A stretch of DNA of 64,000 bases from Rossellomorea marisflavi (GCF_009806575.1 NZ_CP047095.1:1802001-1866000), one strand, 5' to 3'. Numbered from the stretch's first letter, positions 35,259 to 45,368 are shown. Made by a program: numbers and translations. Notes: generated from the letters alone by a model not told the origin.

Positions 35259-37438
35259 TGAAAAAAAGATCCAGCATGAACATCGGAGCAGCCATCCTAT
35301 TCGGGATATTCGGACTGCTCTTTTTTATCATTATGGTCCGATTCGTCACGATTCAGGTCACGGGTGAAGTCGACGGGAAGGCCCTGACGGCAGAGGCTGC
35401 AAAGAAATACATAAAGGGTCACATCCTCGAGGCCAAGAGGGGCTCGATTTACGACAATAATGGGGACGTGATCGCAGAAGACACTTCCGCCTATACGCTT
35501 GTGGCCATATTAAGCCCGAAAGTCACAACAGACCCGAAGAAACCAAAGCACGTCACGGATCCTGATAAGACGGCAGAAGCACTGGCGAAGTATATTGACA
35601 TGGATAAGAGTGAAATCTATAAAAAACTCGATCAAAAGGGTGAAAAAGCCCCTTATCAGGTCGAGTTTGGTTCTGCGGGAAGAGACATCTCCCATCAGCA
35701 GATGCTAGAAATCAAAGAGGAAGATCTACCGGGCATCACCTTCCGGAAAGAATCAAAACGATTTTATCCGAATGGAACGTTTTCGTCCCATCTGATCGGA
35801 TTCGCACAAAAGAAAGATGAAGAAAGTTCTGAAACCACGGGAATGATGGGAGTGGAGAAGAGCTTCAATGATATCCTCAGCGGAAAAAACGGATCGGTGC
35901 AATATAAGAGCGATGTCTGGGGATACCTCCTTCCGAATTCAGAAGAGCATGTCACTCCTCCGAAAGACGGGGACGACATCTACCTGACCCTGGATAAAAA
36001 GGTGCAGACGTTCCTCGAGGAAGCCATGAGTCAAGTCGAGAAAGAATACAAGCCTAAAAAGATGTTTGCCATCGTTTCTGATCCTAAAACAGGCAAAATC
36101 CTGGCCATGACACAGCGGCCCACCTTCCATCCTGATGATAGGGAGGGCTTGTTGAATAACTGGACCAATACGATCGTGGAAGAAACGTTCGAACCTGGAT
36201 CCACGTTTAAGTCATACTCCCTGGCGGCAGCGGTCAATGAAGGAAAATTCAATCCCAATGAACTCTATGAATCTGGTAAGTACTATGTGGACAAAGTTCC
36301 TCAGCCGATCAAAGACTATAACTACGGGAACGGATGGGGGACCATCACCTATCTAGAGGGAGTCCAGCACTCTTCCAATGTGGCGTTTGCGAACCTCCTT
36401 GATAAGCTGGGATTCGAAACATTCGGAAACTATCTGAATGATTTCGGCTTTGGAAAACCTACCGGGGTGGGGCTGCCGAATGAGGCAGAAGGATCGATTC
36501 TCTATCATTATCCCATCGAGAAGTATACGACCATCTTCGGACAGGGGACAACCGTCACACCCCTCCAAATGATTCAGGCGGAGTCTGCCATCGCCAATGA
36601 CGGGAAGATGATGAAACCGTATGTCATCTCCAAAGTGGTGGACCCGAATACGAATAAAGTGGTCAAAGAAACGAAACCGGAAGTTGCGGGTAACCCGATC
36701 ACAAAGGAATCTGCCCAGAAAACGAGGGAGTACCTGGAAACGACCGTTACATCTCCTGAAGGAACCGGAGCCAGATTCGCCCTGGATGATTACCGGGTAT
36801 CGGGGAAATCAGGGACTGCACAGATCCCGGATCCGGCGACGGGAAGATACAAATCCGGTGCAACGAATAACTATCTTTTCTCCTTCATGGGCATGGCACC
36901 GGCAGATGATCCGGAGCTGATCGTCTATGTGGGTATCCAGGAACCCCAGCTGAAGGAAGGGGAAATCGGTTCCGATCCAGTGGCGGCAGTCTTCAAACCG
37001 GTCATGCAGAACAGTTTGAAGTACTTGAATATCAAGCCTCAGGAGAAGGTGACGCTGAAGAAATCATCGCTGCCGGATGTAAAGGACCTGTCAGTGAAAG
37101 AAGCAAAGGCCGAGCTTGAAAAAGCAGGTGTCGAACCGATCATTCTTGGAAAAGGAAGCACGGTGACGAAACAGTCGCCGCCTTCTGGTGACAAGATCCT
37201 TGAAGGGGAGCGGGTCATCATCAGGACCGACGGAGAAACGACCCTTCCAGACATGACGGGTTGGTCCATCCGGGACGTATTCAAAGTCGCCGGCCTGACC
37301 GACCTGAAGCTGAAGGTTGAAGGAAATGGCTATGTGGTCAAACAAAGCATCAAAGCCGGGACAAAGGTAAAAGAAGGCCAAGCCCTGGAAGTAACATTCA
37401 AGACCCCTCAGGAACAGATGAAAAAGAAAAAAGAATAG
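35255..37438 (+). CDS. pbpB: Penicillin-binding protein 2B (division transpeptidase)
   Basis: Septal class B PBP, 727 aa. N-terminal membrane anchor (~9-30), PBP dimer domain (~55-215), transpeptidase with STFK at 316-319 (nucleophile Ser316), SSN at 373-375 and KSGT at 518-521, then two C-terminal PASTA domains starting near SSLPDVKDLSVKEAKAEL and TLPDMTGWSIRDVFKVAG. ATG 35255 overlaps the ftsL stop (ATGA), so translation is coupled. A terminator separates it from spoVD. Confidence 0.96.
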   Translation: MMKKRSSMNIGAAILFGIFGLLFFIIMVRFVTIQVTGEVDGKALTAEAAKKYIKGHILEAKRGSIYDNNGDVIAEDTSAYTLVAILSPKVTTDPKKPKHVTDPDKTAEALAKYIDMDKSEIYKKLDQKGEKAPYQVEFGSAGRDISHQQMLEIKEEDLPGITFRKESKRFYPNGTFSSHLIGFAQKKDEESSETTGMMGVEKSFNDILSGKNGSVQYKSDVWGYLLPNSEEHVTPPKDGDDIYLTLDKKVQTFLEEAMSQVEKEYKPKKMFAIVSDPKTGKILAMTQRPTFHPDDREGLLNNWTNTIVEETFEPGSTFKSYSLAAAVNEGKFNPNELYESGKYYVDKVPQPIKDYNYGNGWGTITYLEGVQHSSNVAFANLLDKLGFETFGNYLNDFGFGKPTGVGLPNEAEGSILYHYPIEKYTTIFGQGTTVTPLQMIQAESAIANDGKMMKPYVISKVVDPNTNKVVKETKPEVAGNPITKESAQKTREYLETTVTSPEGTGARFALDDYRVSGKSGTAQIPDPATGRYKSGATNNYLFSFMGMAPADDPELIVYVGIQEPQLKEGEIGSDPVAAVFKPVMQNSLKYLNIKPQEKVTLKKSSLPDVKDLSVKEAKAELEKAGVEPIILGKGSTVTKQSPPSGDKILEGERVIIRTDGETTLPDMTGWSIRDVFKVAGLTDLKLKVEGNGYVVKQSIKAGTKVKEGQALEVTFKTPQEQMKKKKE

Positions 37439-37448
37439 GGATGGAACA

Positions 37449-37481
37449 GAGGGATCTGCCGAGGCCGGCAGGTCCCTCTTT
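37449..37481 (+). terminator. Terminator between pbpB and spoVD
   Basis: gagggatctgccg / cggcaggtccctc stem with a 4-nt loop followed by TTTCATTT. It lets spoVD be expressed separately during sporulation. Confidence 0.8.
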
Positions 37482-37512
37482 CATTTAAGGCGCGTTCGGG
37501 AAATTCCGGAAC

Positions 37513-37539
37513 ATACGGCCGGTGGTCCAAGCATATAAT
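37513..37539 (+). promoter_or_regulatory. Sigma-E-like promoter of spoVD
   Basis: AACATAC (ATA at 37513-37515), ~14 bp, then CATATAAT (37532-37539), one base from the sigma-E -10 CATACAAT. It lies 30 bp before the GTG start. spoVD is sigma-E-dependent in B. subtilis; TATAAT inside the -10 could also serve sigma-A. Confidence 0.5.
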
Positions 37540-37570
37540 GGAACGAGCCATAGAAGGGGAGGTTCCATTA

Positions 37571-39487
37571 GTGAAGAGAGTATCGAATGTAACAGTAAGG
37601 AAACGTCTGGCCATCGCACTTATTGCAGGGATCCTGATCTTCTCCATCATTGATGTGAGACTCGGGTACGTCCAGTTTTTCAAAGGGGACTGGCTCACGG
37701 GCCTTGCAAAGGATTCATGGAGCAGGAATATTCCATTCCAGCCTGAGCGTGGTAAGATCCTTGATCGAAACGGCGTGGAGTTGGCGGCCAATCAAAGCGC
37801 CCCCACCATTTTTGTCGTGCCAAGACAAATCACCGAACCGAAAGAAACAGCTGAGAAGCTTGCGTCCACCCTTAATATTTCCGTTGAGGCCGCATATAAA
37901 TATGTAACACAGAAGGCAAATATGGTCTTGATCAAAGAAGCAAGGAAACTATCCTATGATAAAGCGAAGGAAGTACGCGATATGAACTTGAAAGGGGTTT
38001 ACCTCGGGGAGGATTCAAAAAGATATTACCCGTATGGAAGCTACCTTTCGCATGTATTGGGGTTTGCAGGCATCGATAATCAGGGCCTGATGGGGCTTGA
38101 ATTATCCTATGACGAGGAGCTCAGCGGGGAAAAGGGGTACGTGAAGTTCTTCTCTGATGCCAAGGGGAAACGGATGCCGGATATGGCGGATGACTTCGAA
38201 AAGCCTGATAACGGCCTGGATCTGAAGCTCACCATTGACACCAAAGTACAGACCATCGTTGAGAGGGAGCTGGATATCGCTCAGGAAACGTATAATCCGG
38301 ATGGGATCATTGCCATTGCCATGAACCCTAAAAGCGGTGAAATCCTCGCCATGTCAAGCCGTCCCACTTTCGATCCATCCAACTTCAAAAACGTGCCCCA
38401 GGAAGTCTATAACCGGAACCTGCCGATCTGGAGTACGTATGAGCCCGGTTCAACATTTAAAATCATCACCCTTGCTGCTGCTTTGGAGGAGAAAAAGGTC
38501 GATCTTCATAAAGATACGTTCCATGATCCGGGCCATGTGGAGGTAGCCGGGTCGACCCTTCACTGCTGGAAGAGGGGTGGGCATGGGACCCAGACATTCC
38601 TGGAAGTAGTCCAGAACTCGTGTAACCCCGGCTTTGTTGAACTTGGAGAGCGGTTGGGGAAAGAGAAGTTGTTTGAGTACATCGACGACTTCGGGTTTGG
38701 ACAGAAGACAGGAATCGACCTTCAGGGAGAAGGAAAAGGGTTGCTCTTCAATCTGGATCGCGTAGGTCCTGTGGAGCAGGCGACAACGGCTTTCGGTCAG
38801 GGTGTTGCCGTAACGCCAATCCAGCAGGTGGCCGCTGTAGCTGCTGCAGTGAATGGCGGGACCCTCTATCAACCTTTCATTGCTAAAGAACTCGTCGACC
38901 CTAAGACGGGTGAGGTGGTGATGAGGAAGACCCCTGAGGCGAAGAGGAAAGTCATATCGGAAGATACATCGAAACAGATAAGGGAAGCACTTGAAAGTGT
39001 CGTTGCCCTCGGTACTGGCGGGAAGGCATTCGTAGAAGGATATCGTGTCGGTGGCAAGACGGGGACTGCACAGAAAGCCAAAGACGGAAAGTATCTGGAA
39101 AATAATCATATCGTCTCATTCATGGGCGTTGCACCAATGGATGATCCGGAAATCGTCGTGTATGTGGCAGTCGACAATCCGAAAGGCACCGTTCAATTCG
39201 GTGGTGTCGTGGCTGCTCCGATTGCAGGAAGCATCATCGGCGACAGCCTGGAGGCGATGGGCGTGCCGAAGAGGAAGGATCAGATCGAGAAAAAGATGAC
39301 ATGGCTGGATGTCCCGCTCATCAAGACGCCGGAGCTCGTCGGTTTATCGAAAAGCGAACTGCAGGAGCAGCTCGTGAATTTGAAGCTCGAAGTCAGCGGT
39401 GAGGGTGACCATGTCGTGAGTCAGTCGCCGGACCCTGGTGTCAAGATCAAAGAGGGATCGACGGTAAGGGTTCAGATGTCTGAATAG
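37571..39487 (+). CDS. spoVD: Sporulation-specific penicillin-binding protein SpoVD
   Basis: Class B transpeptidase for spore cortex synthesis, partner of the SEDS protein SpoVE. 638 aa. N-terminal anchor (~11-30), STFK at 294-297 (Ser294, the same number as in B. subtilis), SCN in VVQNSCNPGF, KTGT in RVGGKTGTAQ, and one C-terminal PASTA domain. GTG 37571 (VKRVSNVTVRKRL) is chosen for homology and the GGGGAGG ahead of it. An ATG at 37538 lies within the likely promoter. Confidence 0.95.
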   Translation: MKRVSNVTVRKRLAIALIAGILIFSIIDVRLGYVQFFKGDWLTGLAKDSWSRNIPFQPERGKILDRNGVELAANQSAPTIFVVPRQITEPKETAEKLASTLNISVEAAYKYVTQKANMVLIKEARKLSYDKAKEVRDMNLKGVYLGEDSKRYYPYGSYLSHVLGFAGIDNQGLMGLELSYDEELSGEKGYVKFFSDAKGKRMPDMADDFEKPDNGLDLKLTIDTKVQTIVERELDIAQETYNPDGIIAIAMNPKSGEILAMSSRPTFDPSNFKNVPQEVYNRNLPIWSTYEPGSTFKIITLAAALEEKKVDLHKDTFHDPGHVEVAGSTLHCWKRGGHGTQTFLEVVQNSCNPGFVELGERLGKEKLFEYIDDFGFGQKTGIDLQGEGKGLLFNLDRVGPVEQATTAFGQGVAVTPIQQVAAVAAAVNGGTLYQPFIAKELVDPKTGEVVMRKTPEAKRKVISEDTSKQIREALESVVALGTGGKAFVEGYRVGGKTGTAQKAKDGKYLENNHIVSFMGVAPMDDPEIVVYVAVDNPKGTVQFGGVVAAPIAGSIIGDSLEAMGVPKRKDQIEKKMTWLDVPLIKTPELVGLSKSELQEQLVNLKLEVSGEGDHVVSQSPDPGVKIKEGSTVRVQMSE

Positions 39488-39491
39488 GGAG

Positions 39492-39536
39492 CGGCCGGAC
39501 TTTTTGTGGGATTCCTGTGAAAAGTCCGGCGTTTTC
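39492..39536 (+). terminator. Terminator-like hairpin after spoVD
   Basis: gccggacttttt / aaaagtccggc with a ~14-nt loop and gtttt. Confidence 0.65.
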
Positions 39537-39679
39537 GCGTCAAGTCGCCGCAGTTGGATAAATTGAAATCGTTAGAAATCGAGATGAATCACGAACTAAG
39601 TGAAAAGGTTGATAGCTTTCAGTCGTTTTTTTTTGTAAAATATATAAAGGTTGCTTTCTGCCTGTTAGGAGTTGAAAAG

Positions 39680-41140
39680 ATGAGATTGCACACAATGCTT
39701 GAAGTACTACCATTTTTCACAGTACAGGGTGAAGGGGATCCACCTATTTCGAATATTGTGAACCACCATAAGGATGTAAGGAAAGGCGATTTATTCATCT
39801 GTATCAATGGCCTTGAAGTCGACAGCCACTCTCTCGTCAGGGAAGCGGAGCGGAACGGGGCGGCCGCGGTGCTGGCGGAGAAAGAAGTGAAGACAGGATT
39901 ACCGGTCGTGATTGTTCCAGACACAAGGAAAGCCATGGCCATCCTCTCAGATTATTTCTTCAAACAACCTTCCCATCGTTTATTACTTGTCGGGGTAACG
40001 GGAACAAACGGCAAAACGACCACCACCCATCTGATCGAACAAATCTATGCGGGTTCCGGTCTTACCACTGGCTTAATCGGCACACTGCATATAAAAGTGG
40101 GGGATGTCCTTCAAAAAAGCCGGAATACGACACCGGATAGCCTTACGTTGCAAAGGACCTTCAAGGAGTTCGTCGACAAAGGCGTTCAATCAGCCATCAT
40201 GGAGGTTTCCTCCCATGCATTGGATCAGGGAAGGGTGCACGGCTGTGACTTTGACATCGCGGTCTTCACCAATCTCACTCAGGATCATTTGGACTATCAC
40301 CGATCCATGGATGAGTATCGGAACGCAAAGGGCCTGCTTTTTTCCCAGTTGGGAAATACGTATTTTAAAAAATCACCGAAGTATGCGATTATTAACATGG
40401 ACGACGAAGCGGCGGATTACTATATTAAATCCACCGCGGCCCACGTTTTCACCTATGGATTGACAGAAAAAGCTGATTTTTATGCGAAAGACATCTCCTT
40501 GACGGCATCGGCCACAACGTTCACCATGGTGACGCCTTTCGGGACGGAGAAGCTCTCCATCGGTCTCCCGGGGCTATTCAATGTCTACAATGCACTCGCA
40601 GCGGTGGCCTCCTCTTCTGCTGCCGGAATCCCGGTGGCAGAAAGTGCAAGGGTCCTGAGGGCAGCGACGGGTGTGAGGGGGAGATTCGAAACGATTTCTG
40701 CCGGACAGGAATTCAGTGTGATCGTGGATTATGCCCATACCCCAGATGGATTGAAAAATGTCCTCGAGACGATCCGTTCCATCACAAAAGGGAAAATCAT
40801 CGTGATTGTCGGATGCGGTGGGGACCGGGATAGGATCAAAAGGCCGATCATGGCCGAAATCGCGTGTGAATACGGGGATTTAGCCATATTTACGTCTGAT
40901 AACCCCCGCGGAGAAGACCCCATGCAGATCTTGAAGGACATGGAAGCCGGGGTGTTCGGTAAAGGATATGTCTTGATCGAAGATCGCAAGGAAGCCATCC
41001 GCCATGGCATTACCATGGCTTCGGGCGATGATGTGGTATTGATCGCCGGAAAGGGCCACGAAACCTATCAGATCATCGGGTCCCAGGTGTATGAATTCGA
41101 TGACCGCGAAGTCGCGAAGCTCATCATCAAGGGGGAATAG
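39680..41140 (+). CDS. murE: UDP-MurNAc-L-Ala-D-Glu:meso-DAP ligase MurE
   Basis: Adds meso-diaminopimelate to the peptidoglycan precursor. 486 aa. The P-loop GTNGKTTTT is at 108-116. VSSHALDQGRVHG and HTPDGLKNVLET are family motifs. The DAP-selecting motif DNPR is present in FTSDNPRGEDP, so the cell wall is DAP type. ATG 39680 follows TAGGAGTTG and matches the B. subtilis start region. The frame is open upstream to 39554, but that part is low in conservation and lies in the spoVD–murE gap. Confidence 0.95.
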   Translation: MRLHTMLEVLPFFTVQGEGDPPISNIVNHHKDVRKGDLFICINGLEVDSHSLVREAERNGAAAVLAEKEVKTGLPVVIVPDTRKAMAILSDYFFKQPSHRLLLVGVTGTNGKTTTTHLIEQIYAGSGLTTGLIGTLHIKVGDVLQKSRNTTPDSLTLQRTFKEFVDKGVQSAIMEVSSHALDQGRVHGCDFDIAVFTNLTQDHLDYHRSMDEYRNAKGLLFSQLGNTYFKKSPKYAIINMDDEAADYYIKSTAAHVFTYGLTEKADFYAKDISLTASATTFTMVTPFGTEKLSIGLPGLFNVYNALAAVASSSAAGIPVAESARVLRAATGVRGRFETISAGQEFSVIVDYAHTPDGLKNVLETIRSITKGKIIVIVGCGGDRDRIKRPIMAEIACEYGDLAIFTSDNPRGEDPMQILKDMEAGVFGKGYVLIEDRKEAIRHGITMASGDDVVLIAGKGHETYQIIGSQVYEFDDREVAKLIIKGE

Positions 41141-41142
41141 GC

Positions 41143-41469
41143 ATGCTTTCTTATGAAAATGTCCTGCTTCTCTTCCCGGAGTCAAGGGGGATCCGCTTCC
41201 CCGGCCTGACCTTCGGGATGATTGCGACTGATCCAGAGAAGAAGATGAGCAAGGGGCTGTATGTGCCACTTCATGGAGGCGAAGACCTCCTCGGGCCCAT
41301 CGAATCGGGCGCCATTGCATCCTTGTGGCTGAAGGATCAGGTCATTCCTGCCCATGTTCCCAATCATTTCCCTTTATTCATTGTAGAGGATATGAAGCAA
41401 GCCTATGAGAGACTGATCGCCTGTTGGGAGGGCAGATCAGACACACAGATTAAACCGCCCCGGGACTAA
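41143..41469 (+). CDS. Stand-alone Mur-ligase N-terminal-domain-like protein
   Basis: 108 aa, no ATP-binding P-loop. The text [43 protein letters not shown] and [16 protein letters not shown] lines up with the N-terminal substrate domain of MurF/MurE (DSR..., GxLFVPLxG, GAxAxLW, P.I.V.D...AL..L). It cannot be a ligase by itself. It starts 2 bp after murE and lies where murF stands in many bacteria (murE–murF–mraY). It is either a remnant of murF kept as a domain or a regulatory/binding protein. Similar short proteins in other Bacillaceae have, from memory, been labelled UDP-N-acetylmuramyl peptide synthase. Confidence 0.7.
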   Translation: MLSYENVLLLFPESRGIRFPGLTFGMIATDPEKKMSKGLYVPLHGGEDLLGPIESGAIASLWLKDQVIPAHVPNHFPLFIVEDMKQAYERLIACWEGRSDTQIKPPRD

Positions 41470-41507
41470 CACCCCGAGGGGCAAGAGAGAAAGGACGAAC
41501 AATCAGA

Positions 41508-42482
41508 ATGACGGAACAAGTAATCTTATATACTATCATCGCAGCATTTATCATAACAGCCGTGCTTGCGCCGATTTTCATCCCCTTCCTTAGAAGGCTA
41601 AAATTCGGTCAGAGCATCCGTGACGAAGGTCCCCAGTCCCATCAGAAAAAGACCGGGACACCGACTATGGGTGGGATCGTCTTTTTGCTTTCCATCGTCG
41701 CCACTACCTTCCTCATGACAGGCAGGTTTTCCGATATCGGACCAGAAACCTATCTGATGATCCTTGTCACAGTAGGATTCGGTCTGCTTGGATTCCTGGA
41801 TGATTTCATCAAGGTGGTCATGAAACGGAACCTCGGCCTGACGTCGAAACAGAAACTGGCAGGTCAGATTGTCATCTCCATCATCTTTTATCTGATCTTC
41901 AAGCAGAATGATTTCTCCACAGCCGTATCAATCCCGATGACGGACATTTCCATCGAACTTGGTTGGTTCTACTGCCTGTTCATCATCTTCTGGCTTGTCG
42001 GATTCTCCAATGCAGTCAACCTGACAGACGGTCTTGATGGCCTTGTTTCAGGAACATCCGCTATTGCGTTCGGAGCCATGGCTGTCCTTGCATGGAATCA
42101 ATCACAATTCGATGTCGCCATTTTCAGCGTCGCGGTTGTAGGAGCGGTACTTGGATTCCTCGTATTCAACGCCCATCCCGCAAAAGTGTTCATGGGGGAT
42201 ACGGGATCGCTTGCGCTCGGAGGAGCGATTGCAACAGTCGCAATCCTGACGAAGACGGAAATCATCCTGATTTTGATCGGGGGAGTATTTGTCATCGAGA
42301 CCCTTTCTGTCATCCTTCAGGTTGCTTCCTTCAAGACAACGGGTAAGAGAATCTTTAAAATGAGTCCGCTCCATCATCACTATGAACTATCAGGGTGGTC
42401 CGAGTGGCGTGTTGTAGTGACCTTCTGGACAGTGGGCCTATTGTTTGCCGTCCTGGGAATTTATATCGAGGTGTGGTTATAA
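41508..42482 (+). CDS. mraY: Phospho-N-acetylmuramoyl-pentapeptide transferase MraY
   Basis: Makes lipid I by moving phospho-MurNAc-pentapeptide to undecaprenyl phosphate. 324 aa, equal to B. subtilis, with about ten helices. The catalytic loops are [54 protein letters not shown] and [13 protein letters not shown]. All expected Asp and His residues are present. Confidence 0.96.
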   Translation: MTEQVILYTIIAAFIITAVLAPIFIPFLRRLKFGQSIRDEGPQSHQKKTGTPTMGGIVFLLSIVATTFLMTGRFSDIGPETYLMILVTVGFGLLGFLDDFIKVVMKRNLGLTSKQKLAGQIVISIIFYLIFKQNDFSTAVSIPMTDISIELGWFYCLFIIFWLVGFSNAVNLTDGLDGLVSGTSAIAFGAMAVLAWNQSQFDVAIFSVAVVGAVLGFLVFNAHPAKVFMGDTGSLALGGAIATVAILTKTEIILILIGGVFVIETLSVILQVASFKTTGKRIFKMSPLHHHYELSGWSEWRVVVTFWTVGLLFAVLGIYIEVWL

Positions 42483-43832
42483 GTGAAATCAACAGTCAAA
42501 TTCAAACATAAAAAAGTACTAGTGCTGGGTCTTGCCAAGAGCGGTGTGACGGCAGCATCCCTCCTACATAAGCTGGATGCCTTTGTCACGGTGAATGACC
42601 AAAAGCCCCTGTCTGAAAACCCTGCCGCCCAGGGTCTCCTCCAGGAGGGGATAAAGGTGATCACAGGCAGCCACCCCATCGAACTCATGGATGAGGGCTT
42701 CCAATATGTGATTAAAAATCCGGGGATCCCTTATACCAATCCCCTGATTCAAAAAGCAATTGAAAAAGGCATCCCGGTGTTGACGGAGGTGGAACTTGCT
42801 TACCTGATCTCGGAAGCCGAAATGATCGGGATCACGGGTACGAATGGAAAGACCACGACTACGACCCTCCTGTTCGAAATGCTGGCGGACGGCGATCAAA
42901 ACCCGCTGATTGCAGGAAACATCGGGACTGTTGCCTCTGAAGTGGCGCAGGAAGCGGGGCCCCATAACAAAATGGTGGTAGAGCTTTCATCGTTCCAATT
43001 GATGGGCATCGAGGAGTTCAAACCGCATATCGCCATTATCACGAATCTTTATGAAGCCCACTTGGACTACCATGGCAGTCTTCACGACTATTGGCAGGCA
43101 AAAGTGAACATCACGAAGAATCAAACGGAGGATGACTTCCTCATCATCAATGATGATCAAACCCATCTGATCGCTGCCGTTGCCCATACAAAAGCACAGG
43201 TGGTGCCTTTCTCCACTACGAAAGAAGTCCTTGATGGAGCCTATATCAAGGAAGACGCGATTTATTTCCGAGATGAGTTCATCGTCAGCCTGGACGATAT
43301 CGTCCTGCCGGGAGCACATAACCTGGAAAACATCCTGAGCGCAGTGGCCGCGTGCAAACTGTATGATGTGCCGAATGAAAGCATCAGGAAGGTCCTTTCC
43401 ACTTTCGCAGGGGTCAAGCACCGTACGCAATTCGTGAAGGAAGTGGAAGGGCGGAAATTCTATAACGACTCGAAGGCGACGAACAGCCTTGCAACGAAAA
43501 GTGCACTGAACGCCTTCGCTGGTCCCACGATCCTCCTCGCCGGTGGATTGGACCGCGGAAATGATTTTGACGACCTTATTCCGTATCTGAAGAATGTATC
43601 AACCCTCATCGTGTTCGGTGAAACGGCCCAAAAGCTCGCAGAAACAGGAAGAAAGGCAGGGATAGAATCCATCATCACTGTCGATAATGTTGAAAAAGCT
43701 GTTCCTGTGGCATATGAACATTCGCAGCCAGGGGATGTGATCCTCCTGTCGCCTGCATGCGCGAGCTGGGATCAGTATCGCACTTTTGAGGAACGAGGAG
43801 ACATGTTTATCCAGGCTGTGCATATGCTTTAA
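42483..43832 (+). CDS. murD: UDP-MurNAc-L-Ala:D-Glu ligase MurD
   Basis: Adds D-glutamate to UDP-MurNAc-L-Ala. 449 aa. The N-terminal Rossmann-like [13 protein letters not shown], the P-loop [22 protein letters not shown], and [10 protein letters not shown] with [15 protein letters not shown] in the C half are all present. The GTG start follows GAGGTGTGG and abuts mraY. Confidence 0.95.
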   Translation: MKSTVKFKHKKVLVLGLAKSGVTAASLLHKLDAFVTVNDQKPLSENPAAQGLLQEGIKVITGSHPIELMDEGFQYVIKNPGIPYTNPLIQKAIEKGIPVLTEVELAYLISEAEMIGITGTNGKTTTTTLLFEMLADGDQNPLIAGNIGTVASEVAQEAGPHNKMVVELSSFQLMGIEEFKPHIAIITNLYEAHLDYHGSLHDYWQAKVNITKNQTEDDFLIINDDQTHLIAAVAHTKAQVVPFSTTKEVLDGAYIKEDAIYFRDEFIVSLDDIVLPGAHNLENILSAVAACKLYDVPNESIRKVLSTFAGVKHRTQFVKEVEGRKFYNDSKATNSLATKSALNAFAGPTILLAGGLDRGNDFDDLIPYLKNVSTLIVFGETAQKLAETGRKAGIESIITVDNVEKAVPVAYEHSQPGDVILLSPACASWDQYRTFEERGDMFIQAVHML

Positions 43833-43932
43833 TAAGAGCTTGTCTTATAGAGCAACCGCACACTAGCACGGAAGGCAGAATCCTTAAAGGGTGCTCGAAC
43901 GGCTCAAATAAGTCAATTCGAGGTGCATAACT

Positions 43933-45032
43933 TTGCCTTTAAAAAAATCGACACCCGATTTTATACTGATCATGGTCACCATGACCCTGCTCGCCATCGG
44001 TCTGATCATGGTTTACAGTGCAAGTGCTGTCTGGGCGGACTACAAGTTCGATGATACCTTTTTCTTTGCCAAACGGCAGCTGCTATTCGCCGGGGTGGGA
44101 CTGCTGGTCATGTTCTTCATCATGAATGTGGAGTACTGGACGTGGAAGAGCTGGTCAAAAGTGATGATCATCGTCTGTTTCATCCTCCTGGTATTGGTTC
44201 TGATCCCCGGCATAGGGGTGTTGAGGAATGGATCCAGGAGCTGGATCGGTGTCGGAGCCTTTTCGGTACAGCCTTCAGAATTCATGAAAATTGCCATGAT
44301 CGCCTTTTTATCGAAATACTTAAGTGAGAACCAAAAATACATCACTTCTTTCAGGAAGGGCGTATTGCCGGCTCTCCTCATGGTCTTCACGGCATTCGGC
44401 ATGATCATGCTGCAGCCGGATCTTGGCACCGGGACCGTCATGGTGGGCACATCTGTCGTGATGATTTTCATCTCGGGTGCACGGATCAAGCACTTCATGT
44501 TTCTCGGACTTATCGGCCTGCTCGGTTTTGTCGGTCTGGTGATTTCCGCCCCTTACCGGATCAAACGGATCACATCCTTCCTAGACCCGTGGCAGGATCC
44601 GCTCAACTCGGGGTTTCAGATCATCCAGTCCTTGTATGCCATCGGGCCCGGCGGATTATTCGGTCTCGGACTGGGTCAGAGCAGGCAGAAGTTCTTTTAT
44701 CTCCCTGAACCTCAAAATGATTTCATTTTCGCCATTTTGGCCGAGGAACTCGGATTTATTGGGGAACGCTCGTGCTTTTGCTCTTTTCCCTGATCCTTTG
44801 GCGGGGGATCCGCATCGCACTCGGTGCACCGGACCTGTTCGGCAGCTTCCTTGCCCTTGGGATCGTATCGATGATTGCCATTCAGGTGATGATCAATGTG
44901 GGGGTTGTGACGGGTCTGATGCCCGTGACGGGGATCACCCTGCCGTTTTTGAGCTATGGAGGGTCTTCTCTGACGCTCATGCTGATGGCGGTCGGTGTGC
45001 TTTTGAATATCAGCCGGTACGCTAAAACGTAG
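43933..45032 (+). CDS. spoVE: SEDS glycosyltransferase SpoVE (frameshifted in this sequence)
   Basis: Lipid II polymerase of the RodA/FtsW family used for spore cortex with SpoVD. The 5' frame (43933-44793) reads normally to EELGFIG and breaks. One extra G in 44761-44764 restores GGTLVLLLFSLILWRGIRI and joins the frame ending at 45032, for 366 aa, the B. subtilis length. Ten helices; the motifs LGTGTVMVGTS, PQNDFIFAILAEELGFIG and SYGGSSLTLMLMAVG are present. The TTG start follows GAGGTGC. Since murG normally comes next and is missing here, the 3' flank is unusual (see the non-coding entry). Confidence 0.9.
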
Positions 45033-45036
45033 ATGT

Positions 45037-45071
45037 TTGAGCCGTCTCTCTTAGGAGGGGCGGTTTTTTCG
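45037..45071 (+). terminator. Terminator after spoVE
   Basis: gccgtctct / aggaggggcggt hairpin followed by TTTTTT. It ends the upstream dcw segment where murG would normally start. Confidence 0.65.
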
Positions 45072-45164
45072 TTTGGGCAGATTGGAGAGAGAGGAGGGAT
45101 ATGCGGATTTTTGATACTTTGACTAGGGGAAGAGTATATCTGATAGAGGTATGTATTCATATTT

Positions 45165-45305
45165 GGGCCGTTCCGTTCCGCTGCGGTCGACCGCTTTCCT
45201 GCGGGGTGGACGGTGAGCCGCTTCAGCTGCGCTTGCAGGGTCTCACCTGTCCACCATTCCCGTGTGAGTCGGCCGCCGTCCGCTGCACTGCACTGTCGGA
45301 TTCGG
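45165..45305. repeat. GC-rich, highly structured repeat-like element
   Basis: Nested stems: CGGTCGACCG palindrome (45184-45193); GGTGGAC (45205-45211) with GTCCACC (45249-45255); GTGAG (45213-45217) with CTCAC (45242-45246); innermost CTGC(GCTT)GCAG (45227-45238). The phrase order (gcggtcg, cgctttcctgcgggg, ggtgagcc, ggtctcacctgtcc, then gagtcggccg) resembles a dispersed intergenic element I remember from several Bacillaceae genomes. Only one copy lies in this window, so the repeat status is not proven here. Confidence 0.5.
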
Positions 45306-45319
45306 GATAGGAGAGTGCC

Positions 45320-45368
45320 ATAGGGAATAGAATCAAGAATCATCCATAGCTTCTTGGGCTATCCCTAT
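45320..45368. other. Two-tier hairpin downstream of the repeat-like element
   Basis: ATAGGGA (45320-45326) pairs with TCCCTAT (45362-45368), and inside it CAAGAA (45334-45339) pairs with TTCTTG (45351-45356). No T-run, so not a simple terminator; function unknown. Confidence 0.35.

Noticed and set aside
38450..39109. A 219-codon minus-strand frame inside spoVD
   Set aside because: Antisense shadow of the transpeptidase domain; no start signal and no family resemblance.
39554..39679. N-terminal extension of murE by 42 residues
   Set aside because: The added residues do not resemble other MurE proteins, and a good ribosome site precedes the internal ATG at 39680.
45101..45310. A 69-codon plus-strand reading frame in the spoVE–divIB gap
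   Set aside because: It runs through the GC-rich stem-loop element, its Cys/Pro/Arg-rich translation resembles nothing, and it has no link to murG or murB.
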